Positions 12,401 to 22,861 of a stretch of 64,000 nt of DNA are shown one piece after another. The stretch is from Luidia sarsii. Its lineage: Eukaryota > Echinodermata > Asteroidea > Paxillosida > Luidiidae. A program made the position numbers and the translations under genes. The notes beneath the pieces were generated by a model that saw only the letters and a program-made list of their open reading frames with translations, ran no database searches and had not been told where the DNA came from. The stretch lies in contig OX465115.1 in assembly GCA_949987565.1 (NCBI GenBank), forward strand, positions 4,002,004-4,066,003, in the 5' to 3' direction. Position 1 is the stretch's first letter; the number at the start of each line of letters is the position of its first letter.

Positions 12401-15400
12401 AATGGGCATAGAATCTTTGCCATTTCTGACTGGACTATGGTTCTGGAAAATTGTGAGATCTCTCCAAATTTGATCAGATTTTCGGCGTACAGCTGGAGCC
12501 AAGACCTGAGAGTACGATACCCAAATGCTCATGACGGAGACCTCAATGTCCAAGACTGAGACCGAGATCTCAATGCCCAAGACTGAGACGGAGACCTCAA
12601 TGTCCAAGACTGAGACCGAGATCTCAATGCCCAAGACTGAGACGGAGACCTCAATGCCCAAGACTGAGACCGAGATCTCAATGCCCAAGACTGAGACGGA
12701 GACCTCAATGTCCAAGACTGAGACTGAGATCTCAATGCCCAAGACTGAGACGGAGACCTCAATGTCCAAGACTGAGACCGAGATCTCAATGCCCAAGACT
12801 GAGACGGAGACCTCAATGTCCAAGACTGAGACCGAGATCTCAATGCCCAAGACTGAGACGGAGACCTCAATGTCCAAGACTGAGACTGAGATCTCAATGC
12901 CCAAGACTGAGACGGAGACCTCAATGTCCAAGACTGAGACCGAGATCTCAATGCCCAAGACTGAGACGGAGACCTCAATGCCCAAGACTGAGACCGAGAT
13001 CTCAATGCCCAAGACTGAGACGGAGACCTCAATGTCCAAGACTGAGACCGAGATCTCAATGCCCAAGACTGAGACGGAGACCTCAATGTCCAAGACTGAG
13101 ACCGAGATCTCAATGCCCAAGACTGAGACCGAGATCTCAATGCCCAAGACTGAGACCGAGATCTCAATGCCCAAGACTGAGACCGACAACTCAATGCCCA
13201 AGACTGAGACCGAGACCTCAATGCCCAAGACTGAGACCGACAACTCAATGCCCAAGACTGAGACCAAGACCTCAATGCCCGAGACTGAGACCGAGATCTC
13301 AATGCCCAAGACTGAGACCGAGACCTCAATGCCCGAGACTGAGACCGAGATCTCAAAGCACAAGACAGAGACTGAGACCTCAATGCCCAAGACTGAGACT
13401 GAGAACTCAATGCCCAAGACAGAGACCGAGACCTCAATGCCAAAGACTTAGGCCGAGGTCTCAATGCCCAAGACTGAGACCGACACCTCAATCCCCAAGA
13501 CTGAGACTGAGACCTCAATGCCCAAGACTGAGACCGACACCTCAATCCCCAAGACAGACCGAGACCTCAATGCCCAAGACAGAGACTGAGACCTCAATGC
13601 CAAAGACTTAGGCCGAGATCTCAATGCCCAAGACTGAGACTGACACCTCAATGCCCAAGACTGAGACCGAGATCTCAATGCCCAAGACTGAGACCGAGAT
13701 CTCAATGCCCAAGACTGAGACCGAGATCTCAATGCCCAAGACTGAGACCGAGATCTCAATGCCCAAGACTGAGACCGAGATCTCAATGCCCAAGACTGAG
13801 ACCGAGATCTTAATGCCCAAGACTGAGACAGAGACCTCAATGCCCAAGACTGAGACCGAGATCTTAATGCCCAAGACTGAGACCGAGATCTCAATGCCCA
13901 AGACTGAGACAGAGACCGAGACCTCAATGTCTGAGACTGAGATTGAGACCTCAAAGAATAAAAGCTTAGACCAGCCACCTTTAGTAATGGAGTATAAGCC
14001 GTAGCACTCCAAACATGTATGCGATATGATTCAGGCTTTAACGTATAAACTGCCCTGAGTATAATCTGCTCTATTGTAAGATTTCTTCTCGGATATCCCT
14101 GATTATACAGCGAATGTAGTGTATACTATAAGCCGTCCAGTGCATAAGCCACATTAAGCTTGTCTTATGGGCAAAATCAACGTGCAAGCCACGGCTTAAA
14201 TTCCTGAAATTAAGGGGCAGTGGCACATTGCTATAAAGAACATCCCAAGATCCAAGGAAGTTGTTCGGCATAGCGGTTGTTTGTTTGTTACAGCAGTTGT
14301 GGCCACATAGTTTTGAGCACGAAAATCGGGAGCCAAATGTTCGATATAATCGGCGTTTGTTATAGCGACGTCCCACTGTACTTGGACCTACCTTAGGTGC
14401 AGAAGGGACTCCTTATCGACCACGATGTAGAACTTGACGTGGGATTTGGTGTTCAGGGAGATGCTGTTGACCGTTGCAACCAGACCGCCCAGGGTCTTGC
14501 TGTCCGAGCACACGACCACATTGACCACGGGCTGACCAGCTCTGGAAGGCCTGGGGGCCAAGACCGACATCTCCTTGCCCGGCCTGACTCCGCCGCTGGA
14601 GTGGTTCTTCGCGGGAACGCCGACCGGAGGAATAAGAATGTTCAAAGATTTGGCCGATTCCGGACCTGCAAAACAATGGCCATTATTGACCCAAAATAAG
14701 TTAATTACTTGGATGTTATTGTACACCTGTCTGCACTTCGTGTACGTACATAGCTACTCTTTGTCATAAAATAAATTGATTCGTTATCAATAAAATTTCA
14801 CATTTAAACTTATAAGTTATATAGTAATTCAATGAGGTTTTGCCCTTACTCGACGTGATAAACACTAAGTGCTCAGTGCCTTGCCCGGTGCCCGATAAAA
14901 ATATTTCAGGCAGCTCTGGTGGGATTCAAACCAGCGAGTCCCGAATTCTAGTACGGACAACTTAACCACTGGACAACTGACCTGGTCGAGGTCATGTGGT
15001 GGATTCGAATATTGTATAGCGGTGGGTACCACGTTGCATCATAGATATAATGAGCACTCAGTGTTTATCACGTCGAGTAAGGGCAAAACCCATGTTGAAT
15101 TCTCCTCGAGGAAAACATTATCATATCTATAACTTATAGTACTATAAATCTCGAAGAAAACGTGACAAGGACATGCACAGACAGTCAGGGGAAGGATAGC
15201 CCTGACACACATGACAGAGGAAGGACAAAAAGGGAAGGGAATGGGACGCAGACGAACACGTACCCAAAAGCGAAAACTAACAAAAGGGTGGGGAGGATCA
15301 GAGGGACAGGAGCAAGGTGGGAGGTCAAAGGGGAAAGGGACAGGGAAGATAAAAGAAATCAGGGATTAATGAAGTCAGGATTAGTGACTAGTCATTCCCT

Positions 15401-18400
15401 TCCTGGATGTTGAGGCCATTATTTGCTTTCAATGGAATTTGAGAAAGGTCCTGCTAGGATCAAAACGTCAGGCCCTCCCAAATGTTGAACTCTTAAACAA
15501 CAAAAAATTGACTGGACCGGGACTTGAACCCGAGACCTCTGGATTAACGTACCGGCACTCTAACCACCTGAGCTATCCCTAGATGGCTTTGCAAGGGTGA
15601 CCAGTCACAAGCAATTCAACCATTAACTGCCGTATATCTCCAGGGATCACGCCCCCTGCTTTTCATTCAGAGGCAAACAACTGACTGATTGTAAACCTGG
15701 CTACAGCAATTCTATTATATTGTTATTTATGTTATTATATTCCCCCCCCAAAAAAAATAGAAGCACTGAATCCTACGTAGAGTTTCCTATGAATGAAAAA
15801 AACAACTGAATGCGGACGACCAGACAGACAGACAGACAGACAGACGGACAGACATCAGCATTACATAGGCCCGCACTGCTTCGCAGCTCGCCATAAAGAG
15901 AAAAACTGACTGGGAATTTTTGAGAAAAAAAAAAAGGAAAAATGGTAAAGAAAATTGGACTTGGACTGGACTGGACGGAGACACCTGGTCTTGCATGCTA
16001 GGGCTCCATCCATGGTCAATCTGATCCCTTATACTGTAAACCAGTCGAGCAAACACCTCTGGCAAATTGGATTCAATTTTGGCTTTAATAAGAATCAGTT
16101 CGTAGACTTCAATTTATTTATGGGAGGATGGGACAGATGGGGCCAATTAAGCCCCGTTCTTGGCACACTTCTTTTAGCATAATGGGCGACGTTGGTCTTT
16201 TACACTACATGTATAATCAAGCCGGACGGACCAGGTTTCCTCCAAATTTAACAATGACAGAAGTGTCTTGCTATCTTCTCTTACTCAAAATAGAAAATCT
16301 ATTTAAAAAGAAACAAAATGTCCCTGTGAGGAAGCTACGTGTACATGTAACTAGTAACCTTGCGTTTTCCCTTGTTGTATTTCCGACTACATGTATCTCT
16401 CTCTCTTTCTCTCCCGATCTCTCTTCCTCTCCCCTTCACTCTCCCCTCTCTCTCAGTCTTCCTCCCTCCACCTCTCTCTCCTTCCTCTATCATTCTCTCT
16501 TTCACCGCTCGGTATCTTGTAAAAGTTGCATTGTTAAACTGAGTATCTCTTCGCTGGGTGGCAAATGAGGGTGCCCTTCCATCTTGGATTGTTTGGTAAA
16601 AGTTTGGTGACCCCAGGCTACTCACCGCCCGCACAATCTGTTTCACAGGTTAGAGCCTACATTTTAACCTGCATTTTCACTTTTGATTTATGAGATATAC
16701 ATCGATTATATAAGTGATATACCAAAATGTTGCAAACTGCTTATTGACTAAAATTACCAAAATGCAAATCTCAAAATTTAGTGGGCCTGACGTTTCGATC
16801 CTAGCAGGACCTTTCTCAAAGGCAGAGTGACAAGGACAATACAGATACATGTACATGAAGGAAGGGGGAAGAGAGTGAATAGGACACGCATGAGAAATAA
16901 AGGACAAAGAGGAAAGCTGGTAGGGTGAGATCAAAGGGAAGAGCAAGGAGTGGGGTAGGGATTAGTGAGAGGAGGGGGAAAGAGAGAAGTGGAGGAGAGA
17001 AGCGGTTGTGTCTGCGTTGTTTGGCAACAAGGCCACCAATCTTCTTGTTTCTCCTGTTAGTTAGAACAGTTCTAATTGAGGTTAGAGAGACCTCATTACT
17101 GAGATCCTTGTACTGGATTTCAGAACAGCTGGAGCAGAGTTTGGATTTTGGAGTCCTGATTATCAATGACCTGGTGGAGAGCCTGAAGAGTGATTTCACC
17201 CACACGATCTATGGCTCTATCACGTGCACTACCTCAAACATATATACTTCATCTCATGTAGAGTTTGTAATGCTCAGTATGTTGGCGAGACCAAAACCAC
17301 CCTCAAAAAACGTATCCATGGCCATAGGCCTACAATCAAAATCAGTAAAATGGACACCCCTGTTGGATATCACTTCAATCTCCCTGATCATTCGATATCA
17401 GATATGAGTGTACTGGGCATAGAATCCCTTGGTGACCGTAGTACTAATACTGTCCGTCTTAGCCGTGAGAAAATGTGCATGAAGCGTCTACAGACTATTC
17501 AACCACATGGTCTCAACATCCAGGAGGGTAAACACCATGCTGCTTTCTGATAATCCTTCTGTTGTGTTCACTCCTCCACTTCTCTCTTTGATCTTTCCCC
17601 CTCCTCTCACTAATCCCTACCCCACTCCTTGCCCTTCCCTTTGATCTCACCCTACCAGCTTTGTTTCCCATCCGTGTCCTATTCAGTCTCTTTCCCCTTC
17701 CTTCGTGTACATGTATCTGTTTTGTCCTTGTCACTCTGCCTTTGAGAAAGGTCCTGCTAGGATCGAAACATCAGGCCCACTAAATTTTGGGATTTGTTTG
17801 TTGGTCGTTTTGTCGGTATTTGGGTGGTCAGCAGGTCAGAGTTGGGTTGTTTTCTTGGGGAGGGGGGTGGCATGTCTGTTTGTTTGCTTGTTTGCCAGTA
17901 CACTCATATCTGATATCGAATGATCATGGAGATTGAAGTGATACCCAACAGGGGTGTCCATTTTACTGGTTTTAATTGTAGACCCAAGGCCATAGATACG
18001 TTTTTTGAGGGTGCTTTTGGTCTTGCCAACATACTGAACATTACAAACTCTACAAGAGATGAGGTACCGGTATATAATGTTTGAGGGAGTGCACGTGATA
18101 GAGCTATAGGTCGTGTGGGTACATGTACAAAATGTACATGTAGTTCCAGAGGAATGACCATTGAAAGAGTCTATTTCCTTGACATGTGTCTTGCACAAAA
18201 CCCCTTTAGATTTCAGCAAATTATGTAGCCTTCAAATATAGTCTTTAACCCGTGATTTTCTTGTTTTTGTCTGGCCCAAAAGGCCACTATCAATTGCATG
18301 CACTCTTTCAAGTGGCCTTTTGCCATACAGCATTTAGCATCCATTGGCTGTCATTTCCTTATGGAATAAGGATATCAAATGATCAGGTACTGTACCTTTT

Positions 18401-18488
18401 TCATTGCGGCTGTCTGTCGGACCTGAAGGCAATGGCAGGTAAAAGATCAACATGTAGACCACTACGACAACGACGATTAGAGCAACAA
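6299..18488 (-). CDS. GLT8D1: Glycosyltransferase 8 domain protein, GLT8D1 type (seven exons resolved)
   Basis: Exons in transcript order: 18488-18396, 14665-14392, 12338-12221, 9536-9348, 7949-7783, 7181-7069, 6477-6299. All phases match and give about 376 residues to the stop, close to the roughly 370 of vertebrate GLT8D1. The product is a type II secretory-pathway protein: a hydrophobic anchor in the first exon, a stem, then a GT8 catalytic domain with a nucleotide-sugar-binding start (VVVCSDSKTLGG), the metal-binding DxD as FVDSDTIIQGD, the Cys-Ser-Phe-Asn ...GVFVAN block, and the C-terminal HWNGHFKPWGR motif of GT8 enzymes. The acceptor sugar is not known for this subfamily, so only retaining GT8 chemistry is inferred. 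GLT8D1 rather than GLT8D2 is preferred because SPCS1 lies divergently on the other side, as in human. The first exon begins in phase 1 at 18488, so at least one small 5' exon upstream is missing from this model. Confidence 0.92.
6485..6565. repeat. (GGAA)n microsatellite
   Basis: Perfect to near-perfect GGAA/GAAG run. On the minus strand it is a TTCC tract ending a few bases upstream of the terminal GLT8D1 exon acceptor. Confidence 0.9.
6600..7030. repeat. (TCTG/TCTC)-rich low-complexity tract
   Basis: Degenerate CTGT/CTCT repeats filling most of the intron between the last two GLT8D1 exons. Open frames rich in Ser/Val/Cys/Leu are artefacts. Confidence 0.8.
7069..7181 (-). CDS. GLT8D1: GLT8D1 exon
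   Basis: Acceptor CCTTGGACAG, donor GTAGGT. Encodes GGIAAPPLMIILYKKHAEI and WHVRHLG. Phase 2 in, phase 1 out. Confidence 0.92.
7215..7750. repeat. CAA/CAG trinucleotide array plus (AGAGCC)n hexamer
   Basis: CAACAG-type repeats at about 7260-7600 and AGAGCC repeats at 7695-7745 fill the intron between two GLT8D1 exons. They create long Leu/Val/Cys frames on the minus strand that are not genes. Confidence 0.85.
7783..7949 (-). CDS. GLT8D1: GLT8D1 exon
   Basis: Acceptor TTTTGGCAG, donor GTAAGT. Encodes NVYATYLNFQNSRVKKLG, then the MTCSFNVGVFVANVSLW block that is diagnostic of the family. Exit phase 2. Confidence 0.93.
8670..8822. mobile_element. MITE, inverted relative of 27470-27605
   Basis: Begins TGGGGTGGATTTCACAAAG and contains ACGATGCATCGTAA-type palindromes. 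A reverse-orientation copy lies at 27470-27605 and a truncated piece at about 53735-53800. Lies in a GLT8D1 intron. Confidence 0.65.
8829..8986. mobile_element. TTAA-flanked MITE, copy 1
   Basis: Bounded by TTAA on both sides with CTCTTTC/GAAAGAG ends; internal GCCGATACATCGGC palindromes. Nearly identical to 43570-43727. TTAA duplication is the hallmark of the piggyBac superfamily, so this is inferred to be a piggyBac-type non-autonomous element. Confidence 0.8.
9348..9536 (-). CDS. GLT8D1: GLT8D1 exon with DxD motif
   Basis: Sixty-three codons, ITFARFYF to SLHQ. Contains FVDSDTIIQGD, the Mn-binding DxD of GT8, and a Ser-rich loop after ALSDDC. Donor GTGCGG. Confidence 0.93.
9752..10692. repeat. 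18-bp minisatellite, about 50 copies
   Basis: Unit ATATCATGATATGGATAA with variants (CGTGATACG, CATAAAATG). The divisible-by-three unit leaves several frames open on both strands (MDKYHD repeats), which I do not treat as genes. It ends about 215 nt upstream of the DxD exon acceptor of GLT8D1. Confidence 0.95.
10693..12220. other. Intron sequence with old repeats
   Basis: No gene seen. Contains a MITE-like piece at about 11200-11330 (GGAATCGGCCCC end shared with 43895-44060), a short (GT)n at 11602-11624 and a repeat at 11930-12060 also found at 44140-44235. Confidence 0.55.
12221..12338 (-). CDS. GLT8D1: GLT8D1 exon
   Basis: Encodes RSWLAIPALEDLDYTMVAF through to EVVSP. The acceptor (GGCGAAG) has a poor pyrimidine tract; donor GTATTC. 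Phase 2 in, phase 0 out, both matching the neighbours. Confidence 0.85.
12533..13955. repeat. 27-bp minisatellite, about 52 copies
   Basis: On the plus strand the unit reads MPKTETEIS; on the minus strand LGIEISVSV. A MSK/MPK alternation gives a 54-bp higher-order dimer in the left half. Frames of 300-426 codons result, but no start context, domain or splice signal supports a gene. It sits in a GLT8D1 intron, about 195 nt upstream of the exon at 12338. Confidence 0.95.
14392..14665 (-). CDS. GLT8D1: GLT8D1 exon: stem and start of GT8 domain
   Basis: Acceptor TTGTTTTGCAG, donor GTAGGT. Encodes a Pro/Gly/Ser stem, then VVNVVVCSDSKTLGG and a strand-helix stretch ending KESLLHLR, the start of the Rossmann-like nucleotide-sugar fold. 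Exit phase 2. Confidence 0.92.
14822..15115 (-). mobile_element. tRNA-derived SINE (GGTCCAGTGGTTAAG family)
   Basis: Contains the reverse complement of a tRNA-like head, TCAGTGCCTTGCCCGGTGCC, and the tail GTGGTGGATTCGAATA. Related copies lie at 22170-22262, 24049-24200, 42325-42615, 53805-54075, 57240-57395 and a fragment at 8340-8420. Confidence 0.75.
15160..15595 (-). mobile_element. Penelope-like element end joined to tRNA-like head
   Basis: Minus-strand reading gives a tRNA-like head (15510-15592: GATAGCTCAGGTGG ... GGTTCAAGTCCCGGTCCAGTC), then the GGGCCTGACGTTTTGATCC motif, then pyrimidine-rich sequence also found downstream of GIY-YIG fragments elsewhere in the window. Confidence 0.6.
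16782..17785 (+). mobile_element. Penelope-like element fragment with inverted terminal segments
   Basis: About 200 bp at 16782-16990 recurs inverted at 17560-17785, each ending in the GGCCTGACGTTTCGATCC motif. Between them is the C-terminal GIY-YIG nuclease coding sequence. This inverted pLTR-like arrangement is known for Penelope-like elements. Confidence 0.75.
17224..17550 (+). pseudogene. GIY-YIG endonuclease remnant of Penelope-like element
   Basis: Reads CRVCNAQYVGETKTTLKKRI followed by HFNLPDHSISDMSVLGIESLG. The YVGET segment is the YIG motif and LKKRI holds the catalytic Arg. No reverse transcriptase domain is present upstream and the GIY side is frameshifted, so this is a 5'-truncated, dead copy. 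Confidence 0.8.
17895..18375 (-). pseudogene. Second GIY-YIG Penelope remnant, opposite strand
   Basis: Minus-strand frame includes KGVLCKTHVKEIDSFNGHSS, then NIIYRYLISCRVCNVQYVGK. Lies tail-to-tail with the copy at 17224 and ends only about 20 nt from the donor of the GLT8D1 anchor exon. Confidence 0.8.
18396..18488 (-). CDS. GLT8D1: GLT8D1 exon: membrane anchor
   Basis: Acceptor CTTTGCAG, donor GTACAG after AATGAAAAAG. Encodes a hydrophobic Val/Ile-rich anchor ending in LPLPSGPTDSRNEK. Ends in phase 1; the last G joins GT of the next exon to make Gly. Entry phase also needs one base from an upstream exon. Confidence 0.8.
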
Positions 18489-18557
18489 CTGCAAAGAAAG
18501 GCAGAGAAGGAGAAAGGGAGAGAAGACAAGTTGATTTTTTTGGGGGGAGGCCACCAT

Positions 18558-19075
18558 CTAAAGGCCTATTCACACTACATGTATATCCACTTCGAACCGT
18601 GTTGAAACTAAACCGGATCCGCCCCGGTTCAGCCTTGGTTGTTTTCGACACGGATCACAAAAGACGCAACGTTCACACTGTTCGTGACGCAAACCGGCCG
18701 CTGCGTGAACCGGGTAACTTTGTAATGCGGATAACGTTGTGCGTTTTCACACTTCAAATTCTCAACACGGATTGAGTGCGGCGCCACGCAGCTGATTGTT
18801 TATTGACCTTTGTACCTGCGTCAGATTTCCACTGAATTTTGCGCTGCACAACTCAACACGGATCAACTCAAACGGTTCAAGCTGAAAAATGCAATTTCAA
18901 TCCGGATCGAGATTTTCAACCCTGGTCCCTGCCAGGGTTGATTTTGATCCGGCTAGAGCATGCTACACGGTTCGGAACCGGGCTGAAATTTTAGTAGTGG
19001 GAAAAGGGTCAAACAAAATCTTGGGGTCGGAACCGGTTCCGACCCCGAGATTACAGACAGTGTGAAAAGGCCTTA
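18558..19075. mobile_element. MITE-like DNA transposon, about 515 bp
   Basis: Ends AAGGCCTATTCACACTAC on the left and AGTGTGAAAAGGCCTT on the right are inverted repeats. Inside are several GAACCGGxTCC-type palindromes. No ORF; target-site duplication unclear. It lies just upstream of the GLT8D1 anchor exon. Confidence 0.65.
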
Positions 19076-19150
19076 TGTGCTGGATAGCTCAGATGGGTAG
19101 AGCGCTGGTACTCAAAACCAGAGGTCTCAAGTTCAAATCCCGTTCCAGTC
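19075..19150 (+). mobile_element. tRNA-like SINE head
   Basis: Has box A-like GGATAGCTCAGATGGGTAG and box B-like GTTCAAATCCCGTTCCAG; D, anticodon and T arms can be drawn. The acceptor stem is imperfect, position 33 is C instead of U, and similar sequences recur at 15510 and 54614, so a SINE head rather than a tRNA gene. Confidence 0.7.
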
Positions 19151-20130
19151 AAAGACTTGGCTTTCTATATGCCATTGCATTAACATCACAAAGAAGATGG
19201 GCAAGGGAGAGACAAAAGCAATGCCAATTGCTAAGGCCAGAGACCTGCCACTCGACATTTGTTAGTTGTGTATTATCAAAATATGCCCCAATAGGCCACA
19301 TCCTCCATAATATAATCATTCTGTAATGAATGGACATGAAATAAAGGCGTATTGGCCACAGAAGCTCACCCATGGGGTAGCTGACAGGATTGTTAAAGTC
19401 AGGGGGAAATTAACATGATTAAGATAGGCCTTGTGTCATTCTACACACAGCCAGATTGTACAGGGGTGTCGGTTACTAATTAATGATGTCCCTTGAGGAT
19501 TCTCCCAAACCAATGAGCCGAACACATGTCATGAGATGCGCTCTGCGCAAGCTGTGAGTGGAGAATGGGGCTGCATGTCGTATAACGCCGGCCATGGTAT
19601 TGCGCAAAGCACCATACAGTATTTCTGTATGACTTGATCAAGGCTGACCAGCACGCAGTACGACTACGGGGGATTTCACAGACGGCTTCCATTCCCGCAC
19701 CCATACAGTAGTTCCCGTCCTGTGTACCAGCGCGTACTGTGCGCAGTTGTCCTGGCAACACTCAAGCAACATACAGTATTTCCGAAGGCCGGATTCAGGT
19801 TTCTATATCGTCGACCAACGCCTTGATCAAGGCTAGTCTGAGTGCCGCTAGTTCAGACTCTAACAAGGCATATTATTTGGGTTAACTTACCACCTATGTA
19901 CAGTAATAACCACTCAACACCTTTAGAGGAAATGCATTCTCTTGTCCATTCCATGCTTTTATTAAAACAAAGACAAATCACCAGTTTCATTCATTTAACA
20001 GTTTTATGTGTTTGAAAATAAACTTTAAATAAAAAAAAAGATATCCACCTGAATCTAAATGTACTTTGCGTGATCTCCGAACACTTCCGGCTCAATGTGA
20101 GCTCTGATAATTAAATAATAATAAACACAT
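19151..20130. other. Non-coding, no gene seen
   Basis: Single-copy-looking intergenic sequence. A poly-A-rich stretch near 20030 precedes the next Penelope fragment. Nothing else recognised; the missing 5' GLT8D1 exon could lie anywhere from here upstream. Confidence 0.5.
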
Positions 20131-20134
20131 ATTT

Positions 20135-20960
20135 ATACTGCGCCCTTTCCATAAGGAAATGGCAGCCAATGGTTGCTAAATACTGTATGGCAAAAGTCCA
20201 CTTGAAAGTGTGCATGCAATTTATAGTGGCCTTATACTTATAGGCCCAACAAAAACAAGAAAATCACGGGTTAAAGACTACATTTGAATGCTACACACAT
20301 CTACATAATTTGCTGAAATCTAAAGGGGTTTTGTGCAAGACACATGTCAAGGAAATAGACTCTTTCAATGGACATTCCTCTGGGACTACCCACACGACCT
20401 ATGGCTCTATCACGTGCACTACCTCAAACATCATATATATGTACCTCATCTCCTGTAGAGTTTGTAATGTTCAGTATGTTGGCGAGACCAAAAGCACCCT
20501 CAAAAAACTTATCTATGGCCATAGGTCTACAATCAAAACCGGTAAAATGGACACCCCTGTTAGGTATCACTTCAATCTCCCTGATCATTCGATATCAGAT
20601 ATGAGTGTACTGGGCATAGAATCACTTGGTCCCTGTAGTAATGCTGTCCGTCTTAGCCGTGAAAAATTTGGATGAAGCGTCTTCGGACTATTCAACCACA
20701 TGGTCTCAACATCCAGGACTACCAGGAGGGTAATGACTAACACCATGCAGCTTTCTGATAATCCTTCTTGTGTGTTCACTCCTCCACACTTCTCTCTTTG
20801 ATCTTTCCCTCTCTTCTCACTAATCCCTACCCCACTCCTTGTCCTTCCCTTTGATCTCACCCTACCAGCTTTACTCTTTGTACTTTGTTTCTCATCCGTG
20901 TCCTATTCACTCTCTTCCTGTTTTGTCCTTGTCACTCTGCCTTTGAGAAAGGTCCTTTGG
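20135..20960 (+). pseudogene. Third GIY-YIG Penelope remnant (best preserved)
   Basis: Frame 20310-20675 reads from KGVLCKTHVKEIDSFNGHSS through NIIYMYLISCRVCNVQYVGE to SDMSVLGIESLG, covering the full GIY-YIG core (IIYMY and YVGET) with a Lys-rich linker. It lacks the reverse transcriptase part. The 3' pyrimidine-rich flank runs into a truncated CTTTGAGAAAGGTCCT motif at 20940. Confidence 0.8.
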
Positions 20961-22490
20961 GTTTTCTTGTGCTCGGCCAAACACAAAAAGCAAGTCTAAT
21001 GCAAGGTACATGTAGCCTGCACAGGATGTACCTGAGGATTAAAAAAACCCAGTGATACTAAAACATGTACTGTATTATACAATGTACATGTACAACGTAC
21101 ATGATTGAAGCCTAATTATTACCTACCGGTATATATGTAGCTTCAATGGCATAATTCTATTTAAAACGGCATTCTCAGAAAAATGTCTTACTGTGCTGTG
21201 CACAAAAACAAAAACAAAGCTTCGCGACCATCAAAGACCAGGTCTGCATATTCATGACGTAAACTTGTGTAGAATACAGGTACAAGTGCGTGCAGAGCAA
21301 GAACTGTACAATTACAGCACAAATCAAAACAACAACAGTGAACAGTACTACATGTACGTACCAGTAGTACCACAGGAAAACAGAATAATTTGGAATTTGC
21401 CAAATTGGACTGATAAAGTGTATGTATGTACAATGTACAAAAAATTATAATGTAGCACCTGAAGTCCTGAACCATACATTTGTAGGTCTGATCAACATGT
21501 ACACGTAGTACATGTATTTGGTATCAAAATTTGCGGGAAGAATAGGAGGAAACGTTGATGAATCCACGTTGACAAAACTCAGCAGGCGCAAAAGTAACCG
21601 GAAGAACAAAATCGGCAGGGGTGGGAGAGGGGAATGATAAAAAAAAAACCTTGTTAGGGTGAAGCCCTGTACAATGGTTCTCCTATGCAAGGCCCATTCA
21701 CAACGACACAGAAAAAAACCAAATCAAAATTGGTTGGTAAACAAACAAAGGAAAAACGGGCCCGGGAACATTGAAACGACTTTGAAAAATGGCAAAGACT
21801 AGTAAACTAGATTTCTGCCTTTGAGAAAGATCCTGCTTAGATCAAAACGCCAGGCCCTTCTCATTTCCGATAGGCTCCTATTCCGTTTTTTTCCCCTTTC
21901 TTTTTTCATTTTAGTCAATTATAAGCATTTTGAAACATTTTTGCAAATTACTATTTTTCAAAGTTGTTCCCAGTCAGTTCCCAGTCAGTGTTTCATTTAT
22001 TTTTTTTATAAAAATGAATAGATAAAAAATGGGATGAGATTCTCCCAAAATGAAAATGTCGGCGTGGGCTTCTGGGCCCGCTTAAGGGTCCAAATTTTTT
22101 TGGATTATAGACGCTCTGTGATGCAATCTGAACCCATTTCTGACCACTTGAACCATCTTTTGATATAACATGTTGTTTGCGTCGAGGAGAATGTAATTCA
22201 ATGTCATGCACTGGGCAAAGCACTGAGCACTCTGTGGTTATCGCGTTGAGCTGGGGCAAATAATTATAATAATAATAAAAGGATATTTATAAAGCGCCTA
22301 AATTGCCAAACAGGCCTCTAAGCGCTGAATACAAAGATAAAAACCAAAATAAGTTTCAAAATTACAAAATTACTACATATGCAAGGTCCATGTATTAACA
22401 ATTATTTGGTTAAAAAGGCTTTTTGTAAAATATCTGGAACTCCTAAACAGATAAAATGAAATGATCTTCAATGTCTTAAAAAGATTACGT
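20961..22490. other. Non-coding, repeat debris
   Basis: No gene seen. Contains a GAGAAAGATCCTGC-type motif copy at 21820-21860, a SINE tail at about 22170-22262 and AT-rich sequence. Confidence 0.5.
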
Positions 22491-22496
22491 TTTATT
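22491..22496 (-). terminator. Candidate polyadenylation signal of orphan GPCR
   Basis: AATAAA on the minus strand about 365 nt past the stop at 22862. Confidence 0.35.
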
Positions 22497-22861
22497 TGTT
22501 TGTTTTTTTGTTTTTTAGTTTTTTATTAAAAATTAAAAATAATATTGCAAGCTGTCACATAAAATCATGACCAGCTACTGAAAAATTCAATTCAAATGAC
22601 TATAACAACACCTCATTGAGTAGCATCAGAAGATTCTAAAAAGGCTTTTCAAACTTTTGAGATTTGAGATTTTTTTTTTTTTTGGGGGGGGGGGGTAGGA
22701 TTGAATTGCAGTCAAATTCTCTCATTGCTATTTTCGGCAAAATGATCAAAGATCTGCCAGACAATTTGTCCCTCTCCTGCTAGCTTTTTAATGCTCTCTG
22801 AATAGCAGTCTTCATCCGAGTGCGAGGCGTGTGTGGTGGGGGGGGGGGGCGAGGGTGCTGT

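Noticed and set aside
12137..13978. Open frames up to 426 codons on both strands
   Set aside because: They arise from a 27-bp tandem repeat without stops; no start context, domain or splice support, and the region is an intron of GLT8D1.
17738..17782. Active hammerhead ribozyme
   Set aside because: Stem II and GAAA fit, but the CUGAnGA box has an extra base and two changes; kept only as a testable idea.
19075..19150. Functional tRNA gene (UCA-like anticodon)
   Set aside because: C at position 33, imperfect acceptor stem, and repeated relatives in the window point to a SINE head.
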